Of a DNA stretch of 16,323 nt, positions 1 to 6,686 are shown piece after piece. Source of the stretch: an uncultured Paraprevotella sp. (GTDB lineage: Bacteria; Bacteroidota; Bacteroidia; Bacteroidales; Bacteroidaceae); the NCBI GenBank assembly GCA_900766785.1, contig CAAFWT010000015.1, forward strand, positions 1 to 16,323. Direction: 5' to 3'. The notes beneath the pieces were generated by a model. The model was given only the letters and a program-made list of their open reading frames with translations. It ran no database searches and was not told the DNA's origin. The position numbers were made by a program, and so were the translations under genes. The number at the start of each line of letters is the position of its first letter. Position 1 is the first letter of the stretch.

Positions 1-2760
1 ATCTTCAATTGTCCCGGATGGTCACAGAGTGGAGGTCCATGGATTAAGCCCGAGCAAAGCATGCGCTATCTCAAGGGTGAGCGTGTGGAGATAGAGGGAA
101 ACGGGACCTTGCAGACCTTCACATTACCTGCTCTGGGCTCAGAGTCCACCGATGTGAAGGTATTGGCCTTTCCACGGCACATCGCCCAGACAGACACTAC
201 CGTCATCATAGAGAAAAAGACAGGCAAAGACCTGATTACCGACATACACTTTGATGCAGTCAAGACCCTGCGCAACATCACCTTCACCACCAACAGGTAC
301 CTGCTGGTGAACATGAAGATACAGGCGAAGAAGGGTGATGGGTATGAGGATGTGAAAACAGTACACCTCGACCGCACAAACAGTGCTCCCAACGTAGGCT
401 TCATCCCATGGGCATCCATCAGCATCACTCTGCCCGATGTGCAGACACAGGACCTCAGGCTCGTGACCACAGGAGGACCCAGGGACTGCCAGTTCCAAGC
501 ACGTATCACCGACCAGCCACAAGTGGAGAGATACGCCGAGAAATCCCTGGCCAAGATGTATCAGACCCCTCTGCCCATGTGGGGAGAATATATGTGGGCC
601 ACACAGCAGGAGCCTTCCCAGATGACCGTAACCCAACCCTCCGAAGTAATCGACCTTACTGCCTACATGAAGGAGGACGGCACACTCACCTGGAAAGCAC
701 CTAAAGGACAATGGACCATCATTCGCACAGGAATGGTTTCCACGGGTGTGACCAATGGTCCCGCCAGCAAGGAAGGAACGGGATATGAGGTGGACAAGCT
801 GAGCAGAACCCATGTGGCCAGTCACTTTGATGCTTTCCTGGGCGAACTGCTCCGACGCATTCCTGCCAAGGACCGTTCTACATTCAAGATAGTAGTGGAA
901 GACAGTTATGAGACAGGCGGACTGAACTGGACTGATGACATGGTGGAATCCTTCCGCAACAGATATGGCTATGACCCCATTCCCTATATCCCCACACTTT
1001 ATGGGACTGTCATCGGCTCGCAGGACCAGAGTGAACGCTTCCTCTGGGACCTGCGCCGACTGATAGCCGACCGCGTGGCTTACGATTATGTGGGCGGACT
1101 GCGTGACGCCAGTCACAAGCATGGTCTCACCACCTGGCTGGAGTGCTATGGACATTGGGGATTCCCCAGTGAATTCCTCATGTATGGAGGACAGAGCGAC
1201 GAAGTGGCAGGAGAGTTCTGGAGCGAAGGTTCTCTGGGTGACATCGAGAACCGTGCCGCCAGTTCGTGCGCACACATCTATGGCAAACGTAAGGTATGGG
1301 CAGAATCATGTACCGCAGGAGGTCCCAACTTCAGCCGTTACCCTGCGGTCATGAAGCAACGCACAGACCGATTCTTCTGCGAAGGTATCAATGCCACCCT
1401 ACTGCACCTCTTCATCCAGCAGCCCGACGATACCACCCTGCCTGGCATAAGTGCTCCATTCGGCAACGACTTCCAACGCAAGAACACCTGGTTCTCACAG
1501 ATGGACCTCTTTACCGACTATCTGCGCCGATGCAACATGATGCTGCAGCAGGGATCGTACGTGGCGGATGTGGCATACTATATAGGTGAAGATGCACCCA
1601 AGATGACAGGAGAATGCAACCCTGCCCTCCCACGAGGCTACAGCTTCGACTTCCTGAATGCTGAAGTGCTCCATACGGCTTGGGTAAGCGAGGGGAAACT
1701 CTGCCTGGCCACAGGCATGACCTATCATGCCCTGGTACTCCCCAACCAGACCACCATGCGTCCGGAAGTATTGGCCGATATCTCCCGACTGGTCAATGAT
1801 GGACTGACCATCATAGGTCCTAAGCCCACCTCATCACCCAGCATGCAGAACTGGCCCGAATGTGACAGGAGCGTACAGATGCTGGCCAACCAGATGTGGA
1901 GCAAGGGGCAATGGGGCAAAGGACAAGTATACCCCGCAGGCACAGACCTGAAGAGCGTATTGGAGAAGATGAACATCAAGCCCGACTGCTATGTGGATGC
2001 CAGCAAGCCTTTCGCCTTCATCCATCGGCAGTTGCCCGACCAGGAAATCTATTTCGTGAGCAACCAAAGCGACCAGCCACAAGACTTGAAGCCTCAGTTC
2101 CGTGTGACAGGAATGAAGGCCCAGATATGGAATCCCGTCACAGCCGAAAGAATGAATATCGCTCTGCAGGACAACGGGCAGACCAGTACGGCAGACCTGC
2201 ATCTGGAGGCCAACGAGAGCGCCTTTATTGTCTTCAGCAACGAACAGGAGACAGGGCTGACTGATTATTCACCTACCGAGAGAGAAACACTCCTCACCAT
2301 AGACACCCCATGGAAGGTGGATTTCCAAAAAGGGATGAGAGGACCCGACGAGACGTACGTGATGACAGAACTGCAGACATGGGACAAAAACGAGGATGAA
2401 CGCATACGATACTTCTCTGGAACTGCCACCTACACCAATACCTTCAAACTGAAGAAACAGCCCGACCAACCCGTATGGATAGACCTGGGACGTGTGATGG
2501 TCATGGCACGCGTATATGTCAACAATCAATACGCAGGAGGTGTGTGGACTTCCCCATATAGGCTCAACATCCAGCATCTGCTGCACAAAGGTACGAACAC
2601 CCTGCGCGTGGAAGTGGTCAACAACTGGCAGAACAGACTCATCGGTGACCAGAAGCTTCCCGAGAACGAGCGACCCACATGGACAAGCGTCAATCCCTGG
2701 CGTGCCGACTCACCTCTTCAGGAATCAGGACTCGTGGGTCCCGTTCGTCTCTTGCAGTAA
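1..2760 (+). CDS. GH106-type alpha-L-rhamnosidase, 5' end outside window
   Basis: The frame is open from base 1, so this is the last 919 codons of a longer gene. The ATG at 61 is internal. The first codons read NCPGWSQSGGPWIKPEQ, a motif I recognise from GH106 alpha-L-rhamnosidases, which remove terminal L-rhamnose from pectic or other plant glycans, usually in the periplasm. Further family-like motifs are VVEDSYETGG (about nt 892-921), WLECYGHWGFPSE (about 1135-1173) and GQSDEVAGEFW (about 1189-1221), all rich in acidic residues typical of the catalytic barrel. The C-terminal part (about 2290-2757) looks like a beta-sandwich of the GH2/galactose-binding type, ending with NNWQNRLIGDQ and a WTS..PW segment. 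The signal peptide and N-terminal part are not visible. No SusC/SusD, regulator or other rhamnogalacturonan enzyme lies in the window, so the exact substrate is inferred from family only. Confidence 0.88.
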   Translation: MFNCPGWSQSGGPWIKPEQSMRYLKGERVEIEGNGTLQTFTLPALGSESTDVKVLAFPRHIAQTDTTVIIEKKTGKDLITDIHFDAVKTLRNITFTTNRYLLVNMKIQAKKGDGYEDVKTVHLDRTNSAPNVGFIPWASISITLPDVQTQDLRLVTTGGPRDCQFQARITDQPQVERYAEKSLAKMYQTPLPMWGEYMWATQQEPSQMTVTQPSEVIDLTAYMKEDGTLTWKAPKGQWTIIRTGMVSTGVTNGPASKEGTGYEVDKLSRTHVASHFDAFLGELLRRIPAKDRSTFKIVVEDSYETGGLNWTDDMVESFRNRYGYDPIPYIPTLYGTVIGSQDQSERFLWDLRRLIADRVAYDYVGGLRDASHKHGLTTWLECYGHWGFPSEFLMYGGQSDEVAGEFWSEGSLGDIENRAASSCAHIYGKRKVWAESCTAGGPNFSRYPAVMKQRTDRFFCEGINATLLHLFIQQPDDTTLPGISAPFGNDFQRKNTWFSQMDLFTDYLRRCNMMLQQGSYVADVAYYIGEDAPKMTGECNPALPRGYSFDFLNAEVLHTAWVSEGKLCLATGMTYHALVLPNQTTMRPEVLADISRLVNDGLTIIGPKPTSSPSMQNWPECDRSVQMLANQMWSKGQWGKGQVYPAGTDLKSVLEKMNIKPDCYVDASKPFAFIHRQLPDQEIYFVSNQSDQPQDLKPQFRVTGMKAQIWNPVTAERMNIALQDNGQTSTADLHLEANESAFIVFSNEQETGLTDYSPTERETLLTIDTPWKVDFQKGMRGPDETYVMTELQTWDKNEDERIRYFSGTATYTNTFKLKKQPDQPVWIDLGRVMVMARVYVNNQYAGGVWTSPYRLNIQHLLHKGTNTLRVEVVNNWQNRLIGDQKLPENERPTWTSVNPWRADSPLQESGLVGPVRLLQ

Positions 2761-2764
2761 ACCC

Positions 2765-2821
2765 GTTTGGGTCAAAGACGATGGCTGTTTGGCACAAACA
2801 TACAACCTGTTTGTGCCAAAC
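2765..2821. repeat. Array of three TTTG-nnn-CAAA dyads at 22-bp pitch
   Basis: Three 12-bp boxes, GTTTGGGTCAAA (2765), GTTTGGCACAAA (2787) and GTTTGTGCCAAA (2809), start exactly 22 bp apart, separated by 10-bp spacers. The TTTG and CAAA half-sites are mutually complementary. Boxes 2 and 3 are also reverse complements of each other: 2787-2800 and 2808-2821 form a perfect 14-bp stem with a 7-nt loop. GGCTG at 2783-2787 and CAGCC at 2826-2830 could extend it past a bulge. The array begins 5 bp after the rhamnosidase stop. No T-run follows, so it is not a classical intrinsic terminator, although a role at the mRNA 3' end is possible. Confidence 0.7.
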
Positions 2822-2876
2822 TCCACAGCCCCTTCTCGTATAGCGAGGAAGTCCTGCTTCCCATCATAAGTTCATA

Positions 2877-2915
2877 AGAGGGAGAGACAGGGACCCTATC
2901 CCCTTCTCTCCCTCT
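2877..2915. other. Strong GA/CT hairpin between genes
   Basis: AGAGGGAGAGA (2877-2887) pairs perfectly with TCTCTCCCTCT (2905-2915). After a bulged C, AGGG (2889-2892) pairs with CCCT (2901-2904), closing an 8-nt loop. This gives 15 pairs in all. No T-run follows on the plus strand. It could end or stabilise the rhamnosidase mRNA; the function is inferred only. Confidence 0.5.
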
Positions 2916-2955
2916 CTCATGGGAATGTATCTGGCCTTCTGCTATAACCGCAAAC

Positions 2956-3047
2956 CACATTCTTTTCAGAACAACAGAATGTGCAAAAACCACATCGTTT
3001 GTGCAAAACAAAGCCGGAATATGCACAGATTATCACATCTTGCGCAA
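2956..3047. promoter_or_regulatory. Inverted repeat plus TGTGCAAAA boxes at about 20-bp pitch
   Basis: CACATTCT (2956-2963) and AGAATGTG (2976-2983) form a perfect 8-bp inverted repeat with a 12-nt gap. TGTGCAAAA occurs at 2980-2988 and again at 3000-3008, exactly 20 bp apart. A degenerate TATGCACA follows at 3020, and the palindrome TTGCGCAA lies at 3040-3047. The series ends about 17 bp before the proposed -33 box of the DUF2147 gene, a natural place for regulator sites. The last two boxes are weak matches, so the regularity is less certain than in the other arrays. Confidence 0.4.
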
Positions 3048-3063
3048 TATTCTACTCTTTTTC

Positions 3064-3095
3064 TTCGCCCAATTGCCATATTAGCCTTACCTTTG
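3064..3095 (+). promoter_or_regulatory. Bacteroidetes-type promoter of the DUF2147 gene
   Basis: TACCTTTG (3088-3095) matches the Bacteroidetes -7 element TAnnTTTG. TTCG (3064-3067), 20 bp upstream, is a 3-of-4 match to the -33 TTTG. Transcription would start near 3102, leaving a leader of about 28 nt before the ATG at 3130. Confidence 0.55.
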
Positions 3096-3129
3096 CAACC
3101 CAAAATCATATAACAGACCAATAGCAAAG

Positions 3130-3570
3130 ATGATGAAGAAAGTTATGAGCCTGATTACCTGTCTGCTTATGGTAGCAGTCAGCATCACTGCCCAGACAGA
3201 CAAGATTGTGGGCAATTACAAGGTGGAACGCAATGGTGTAGCCAGCAAAGTGAAAATCTACAAGCACGAGAATGGATACCGCGCCCAAGTGACATGGGTG
3301 GACAATCTGAAGAAGGAAGATGGAAGCATCCGCACCGACGAGAAGAATCCCGACAAGAACAAGCGCAACGTACGTGCCGACCAGATAGTGCTGATAGACA
3401 AGGTGACCTACGATGCCAAGGACAAAGTGTGGACCAATGGCAAGATATATGATCCCACGAATGGCAAGACCTATAAGGTGAAACTTTGGTTCGACGGAGA
3501 CAAGGTGCTCAAGATGCGTGGCTACATCGGTCCCTTCTTTGACACCAGCGAGTGGAAGAAGATAGACTGA
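3130..3570 (+). CDS. Secreted DUF2147 family protein
   Basis: A 146-residue protein with a clear signal peptide: MMKK, then the hydrophobic stretch VMSLITCLLMVAVSI, and a likely cleavage after A21 (TAQ). The mature part matches DUF2147 (PF09917): an early GNYKVERNG strand, GKIYDPTNGKTYKVKL near residues 104-119, and a closing MRGYIGPFF...W motif (about 130-142). Such proteins are small, predicted periplasmic beta-rich domains of unknown biochemical role. The middle (about 65-85) is lysine- and aspartate-rich (EKNPDKNKRN). The gene stands alone: it has its own promoter upstream and a terminator 34 bp downstream, and it faces exodeoxyribonuclease III. The ATG at 3130 is followed at once by a second ATG at 3133, and either could start translation. 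Family assignment is firm; function is unknown. Confidence 0.88.
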   Translation: MMKKVMSLITCLLMVAVSITAQTDKIVGNYKVERNGVASKVKIYKHENGYRAQVTWVDNLKKEDGSIRTDEKNPDKNKRNVRADQIVLIDKVTYDAKDKVWTNGKIYDPTNGKTYKVKLWFDGDKVLKMRGYIGPFFDTSEWKKID

Positions 3571-3603
3571 GCGCAGTCCTCCGATTATAGGAAGTAAACC
3601 AGG

Positions 3604-3652
3604 AAGGCTGTATCGCAAAATCATTTTTAGACTTGCGGTACAGCCTTTTCTG
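3604..3652 (+). terminator. Intrinsic terminator between convergent genes
   Basis: AAGGCTGTA (3604-3612) pairs with TACAGCCTT (3639-3647). Across a T-G wobble the stem continues with CGCAA (3614-3618) against TTGCG (3633-3637), around a 14-nt loop. On the plus strand the 3' arm runs into TTTTCT, which fits a terminator for the DUF2147 gene. On the minus strand the downstream T-tract is poor, so termination of the nuclease mRNA here is less certain. Confidence 0.75.
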
Positions 3653-3743
3653 TATCCTTATCTGTCCTATGGGAAGAGGGACCACATGAAGTGACGCCCC
3701 CCATCCCGTGGCCATCAGGAAATGTTTTCTGAGAGAAACCTCA

Positions 3744-4496
3744 TTACTGCAGCACCAGTTCCACAGGGCAATGGTCGCTGCCCATGATATCTGTGAGTAT
3801 GTTAGCTTCACTCACCTGAGGCAGAAGTCTCTGCGAAGTTAGGAAATAGTCTATCCTCCACCCTACATTCTTCTCACGGGCATGGAAACGATAACTCCAC
3901 CACGAATAGATTCCTTCCTGGGTGGGATAGAGATGGCGGAATGTATCTGCAAAACCTGCATTCAGCAAGGTGGTCATCTGCCTACGCTCCTCATCGGTAA
4001 AGCCTGCATTCATGCGATTGGTCTTGGGATTCTTCAAGTCAATCTCCTCATGCGCCACATTCATATCGCCACACACGATGACGGGCTTGCTCTCATCCAG
4101 TTTCTGAAGATAAGCACGGAAATCATCCTCCCATCGCATACGATAATCCAGTCGGCGCAGACCATCCTGGCTGTTGGGTGTGTACACACATACGAGAAAG
4201 AAGTTTTCCATCTCCAGAGTAATCACCCGGCCCTCATGGTCATGTTCCTCTATGCCTATGCCATAAGTAACCGACAGCGGATGATGCTTGCTGAAGACAG
4301 CCGTTCCGCTGTACCCCTTCTTCTCAGCATAATTCCACCAGGACTGGTATCCAGGGAATTCCAGTTCCAGCTGTCCAGCCTGCATCTTGGTCTCCTGCAG
4401 GCAGAAGAAGTCTGCATCAAGTGACTGGAACACCTCACGGAAATTCTTCCCCACCACAGCCCGAAGGCCATTCACATTCCAACTAATCAGTCTCAT
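3744..4496 (-). CDS. xth: Exodeoxyribonuclease III (AP endonuclease, ExoA/Xth)
   Basis: A 250-residue enzyme of the endonuclease/exonuclease/phosphatase superfamily. It cuts DNA 5' of abasic sites and trims 3' blocking ends in base-excision repair in the cytoplasm. All family landmarks are visible: WNVNGLRA with N7, LQETK with metal-binding E35, YTPNS with Y105, GDMNVAHEEIDL with D144 and N146, GWRIDYF near 208-214, and the terminal GSDHCPVEL with D241 and catalytic H242. Length is usual for the ExoA group. The start is fixed by MRLISWNVNGLRA, the standard N-terminus. An AGGAGG lies about 35 nt upstream, too far to be a normal ribosome binding site. It converges with the DUF2147 gene and diverges from the glycosyltransferase, so it is probably transcribed alone. 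Confidence 0.96.
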   Translation of the reverse strand: MRLISWNVNGLRAVVGKNFREVFQSLDADFFCLQETKMQAGQLELEFPGYQSWWNYAEKKGYSGTAVFSKHHPLSVTYGIGIEEHDHEGRVITLEMENFFLVCVYTPNSQDGLRRLDYRMRWEDDFRAYLQKLDESKPVIVCGDMNVAHEEIDLKNPKTNRMNAGFTDEERRQMTTLLNAGFADTFRHLYPTQEGIYSWWSYRFHAREKNVGWRIDYFLTSQRLLPQVSEANILTDIMGSDHCPVELVLQ

Positions 4497-4552
4497 ACCC
4501 TATACATTATATATTATATATAACAAAAAACCTCCTCACGATAGGATACAGA

Positions 4553-4584
4553 CAAAGATATACAAAATGGATGATGTAACCAAG
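4553..4584 (-). promoter_or_regulatory. Candidate promoter of exodeoxyribonuclease III
   Basis: Read on the minus strand, TATCTTTG (4560-4553) matches the -7 element TAnnTTTG, with a weak TTGG -33 box (4583-4580) 19 bp upstream. Transcription would start near 4546. The leader is about 50 nt, AT-rich, and contains an AGGAGG (4536-4531 region) far from the start codon. Confidence 0.5.
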
Positions 4585-4621
4585 CACTTGAGAGCATAAA
4601 GAAAAACATCCCGCCATACTA

Positions 4622-4653
4622 TTAGGCAATACCAGAAAACATTCGTACTTTTG
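4622..4653 (+). promoter_or_regulatory. Candidate promoter of the glycosyltransferase gene
   Basis: TACTTTTG (4646-4653) is a full match to the -7 element TAnnTTTG. TTAG (4622-4625), 20 bp upstream, is a 3-of-4 match to the -33 box. The predicted transcript start near 4660 rules out the in-frame TTG at 4651 as a start codon and favours a downstream ATG. Confidence 0.5.
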
Positions 4654-4725
4654 TCAGATGAAAGGATGCTGGCACATGGGAATGAAATATCCTATCTGCC
4701 GAGGAACACATTACCACCAAAAGAA

Positions 4726-5649
4726 ATGTACATATACACAATAAAGAAAGTCATAAACGCACTTCTGGACCTTCCCACCTACTGGAGACGCTCTACTCAC
4801 AATCGTATCATCATGACCTTATTAGTGAAGAACGAAGCAGACATCCTGGAGCAAAACCTTCTCTTCCACAAACACATGGGAGTGGACCAGTTTATCATTA
4901 CCGACAACGATTCCACAGACGGTACCCCACAAATAATTGAGAAATACGTCAAGAAAGGATGGGTGGCACAATACATCCATGAACCTGCAAGCGGATACGA
5001 ACAGAAGAGATGGGTAGACCGCATGATATGGTTGGCCAAGAAACGCTACCAGGCAGACTGGATTATCAATGCCGATGCCGACGAATTCTGGTTCCCATCA
5101 AAAGGAAACCTGAAGACCTTGTTACCAAGCGAACATTTCGGAATACTCTCTGCCAAAGTCAGGAATGTTTGTCCCGAAGAAGGCAAACCTTACTGGGAAT
5201 GGAAGAATGTAGCCCTCGAGGTGCCCAATCTGGAGGACTATGACCTCTCGCCCTTTAGCCTTTTCTCACGACATTACAAGAAAGTCATGCACCGTGCAGC
5301 CGGATATATCCAGATATCCATGGGAAATCACAAGGTGACTATGTTACCTCACAGAGAAAAAGCAGGAGACATCACCATCTACCACTTCCCCATACGAAAC
5401 AAGGAACATTTCATCCAGAAAATGGTCAACGGCGGAAAACAGTTGGAAAAACACCAAGGGAAGCATGGTGGACGCCATTGGCGCTACTTTTACTCACTAT
5501 ACAAAGAAGGCAAGCTACATCAGGAATATGACCGCATGGTGGGAACAAAGCTTTGGAACCAGCTCTTCAGAGACGGTTATATCAAGCCTGATGAAAACCT
5601 GAAGAAACTCTTTGTTGATTCCTCAGATGCGCCCTCCCCACGCATTTGA
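4726..5649 (+). CDS. Family-2-like glycosyltransferase (Glyco_tranf_2_4 type)
   Basis: A 307-residue cytosolic or membrane-associated glycosyltransferase, probably adding a sugar to a surface glycan. The GT-A fold signature is clear: RIIMTLLVKNEADILEQNL (about 27-45), the nucleotide-sugar motif ITDNDSTDGT (58-67), and a metal-binding DxD in INADADEFWFP (114-124). A later HFPIRNKEHF segment is typical of this bacterial group (PF13704, related to GT92). Donor and acceptor cannot be read from the sequence. The frame also contains a TTG at 4651 and an ATG at 4666. I chose ATG 4726 because the proposed -7 box overlaps the TTG, the first conserved-looking segment begins after 4726, and an A-rich stretch precedes it. 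No other glycan genes adjoin it and no hairpin follows; the next promoter begins 49 bp after the stop. Confidence 0.8.
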   Translation: MYIYTIKKVINALLDLPTYWRRSTHNRIIMTLLVKNEADILEQNLLFHKHMGVDQFIITDNDSTDGTPQIIEKYVKKGWVAQYIHEPASGYEQKRWVDRMIWLAKKRYQADWIINADADEFWFPSKGNLKTLLPSEHFGILSAKVRNVCPEEGKPYWEWKNVALEVPNLEDYDLSPFSLFSRHYKKVMHRAAGYIQISMGNHKVTMLPHREKAGDITIYHFPIRNKEHFIQKMVNGGKQLEKHQGKHGGRHWRYFYSLYKEGKLHQEYDRMVGTKLWNQLFRDGYIKPDENLKKLFVDSSDAPSPRI

Positions 5650-5697
5650 TTGCAAAACAGATATTTCCCCAAGGAAGTTCAATTTCCAACTCATACC

Positions 5698-5728
5698 TTT
5701 GTCATTTCGGGATTATTGCGTAATTTTG
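5698..5728 (+). promoter_or_regulatory. Near-consensus promoter of the etfB-etfA-acyl-CoA dehydrogenase operon
   Basis: TTTG (5698-5701), a 19-bp spacer and TAATTTTG (5721-5728) match the Bacteroidetes sigma consensus TTTG-N19-TAnnTTTG at every defined base. Transcription is expected near 5735, giving a leader of about 49 nt. This is the best promoter in the window. Confidence 0.75.
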
Positions 5729-5752
5729 CACGGTTTTAGCGCAAATGTGCAA
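5726..5752. promoter_or_regulatory. Inverted repeat over the etfB transcription start
   Basis: TTGCAC (5726-5731) and GTGCAA (5747-5752) form a perfect 6-bp inverted repeat whose TGCA cores are 21 bp apart. It overlaps the end of the -7 box and the predicted start of transcription, a position typical of repressor operators. Operator function is inferred. Confidence 0.35.
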
Positions 5753-5783
5753 TTATTATACACACATCATATAGAAAAAGAGT

Positions 5784-6671
5784 ATGAGTTTAAAGATTGT
5801 AGTGCTTGCTAAGCAAGTACCCGACACGCGCAACGTGGGTCCCGATGCCATGACTCCCGAAGGCACCGTCAATCGTAGCGCCCTGCCTGCCATCTTCAAT
5901 CCCGAGGATTTGAATGCACTCGAGCAGGCTCTCAGACTGAAAGATCAAAACCCTGGAACCACCGTTACCATCGTGACCATGGGTCCTGGACGTGCCGCTG
6001 AAGTAATTCGCGAATCCATGTACCGTGGTGCAGACGGAGGTTATCTGCTTACCGACCGCGCCTTCGCAGGTGCCGACACCTTGGCCACAAGTTATGCTTT
6101 GGCAACAGCCATCAAGCATGTACAGCCCGATGTGGACATCATCATCGGCGGTCGCCAAGCTATCGATGGTGATACAGCACAGGTGGGACCACAGGTGGCC
6201 GAGAAGCTGGGACTGAATCAGATTACTTACACCGAGGAGATTCTGGCTTGCGAGAATGGTATCATCCGCGTGAAGCGCCATATTGATGGCGGTGTGGAGA
6301 CCGTGGAAAGCACACTCCCCTGCGTGCTCACAGTAAATGGAAGTGCAGCACCCTGCCGTCCACGCAATGTCAAGAGAGTGATGAAGTACAAGCGTGCCAA
6401 GGCTCCCATGGAACTCACACCAGGCACCACCTGGACAGACCTGCCCTATGCAGAACAGTATGACAAGAAGCCTTACCTGCAATTGGGACAGCTCACCTGT
6501 GCCGACGTAAATGCCGACCTGCAGCAGTGTGGTCTGGCAGGTTCGCCCACCAAGGTGAAGAACGTGGAGAACATCGTCTTCAAGGCCAAGGAGAGCAAAG
6601 TACTCACTGGAAGCGACGAAGATATTAACGCACTGGTACAGGAACTGCTGGCCAGCCACACTATTGGATAA
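5784..6671 (+). CDS. etfB: Electron transfer flavoprotein beta subunit (FixA-like)
   Basis: A 295-residue EtfB. With EtfA it forms the soluble flavoprotein that carries electrons between an acyl-CoA dehydrogenase and other carriers. The N-terminus has the family motif KIVVLAKQVPDT (4-15). NPEDLNALEQALRLK (39-53) and GRQAIDGDTAQVGPQ (123-137) follow; the latter is the nucleotide-binding loop that holds AMP in classical ETFs and a second FAD in electron-bifurcating ones. Length exceeds that of mitochondrial-type EtfB and fits the FixA/anaerobe group, but I cannot prove bifurcation by eye. The ATG at 5784 gives exactly the expected N-terminus; no Shine-Dalgarno is evident. It is the first gene of a tight three-gene operon, 15 bp before etfA. 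Confidence 0.95.
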   Translation: MSLKIVVLAKQVPDTRNVGPDAMTPEGTVNRSALPAIFNPEDLNALEQALRLKDQNPGTTVTIVTMGPGRAAEVIRESMYRGADGGYLLTDRAFAGADTLATSYALATAIKHVQPDVDIIIGGRQAIDGDTAQVGPQVAEKLGLNQITYTEEILACENGIIRVKRHIDGGVETVESTLPCVLTVNGSAAPCRPRNVKRVMKYKRAKAPMELTPGTTWTDLPYAEQYDKKPYLQLGQLTCADVNADLQQCGLAGSPTKVKNVENIVFKAKESKVLTGSDEDINALVQELLASHTIG

Positions 6672-6677
6672 AGGAGG
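6672..6677 (+). promoter_or_regulatory. Strong Shine-Dalgarno site of etfA
   Basis: AGGAGG starts immediately after the etfB stop codon and lies 9 nt before the etfA ATG. Such sites are unusual in Bacteroidetes, where most genes here show only A-rich leaders. It fixes the etfA start. Confidence 0.7.
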
Positions 6678-6686
6678 ACAGAACAC

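Noticed and set aside
139..1275. 378-residue open frame antisense to the rhamnosidase
   Set aside because: It lies wholly opposite a well-supported GH106 gene; its composition is that of a shadow frame. The same applies to the long minus-strand frames opposite etfB (5790-6686) and the outer membrane protein gene (11143-12357).
2919..3113. 64-residue open frame on the plus strand before the DUF2147 gene
   Set aside because: It overlaps the proposed promoter and the TGTGCAAAA boxes, and its composition (many Cys, His, Asn, no domain) looks like non-coding sequence.
4651..4725. N-terminal extension of the glycosyltransferase from TTG 4651
   Set aside because: The TTG lies inside a full TAnnTTTG promoter match, and the extra 25 residues show no family motif.
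5694..5701. Second -7 box TACCTTTG before etfB
   Set aside because: It has no acceptable -33 element 19-20 bp upstream, and its TTTG serves better as the -33 box of the promoter at 5698-5728.
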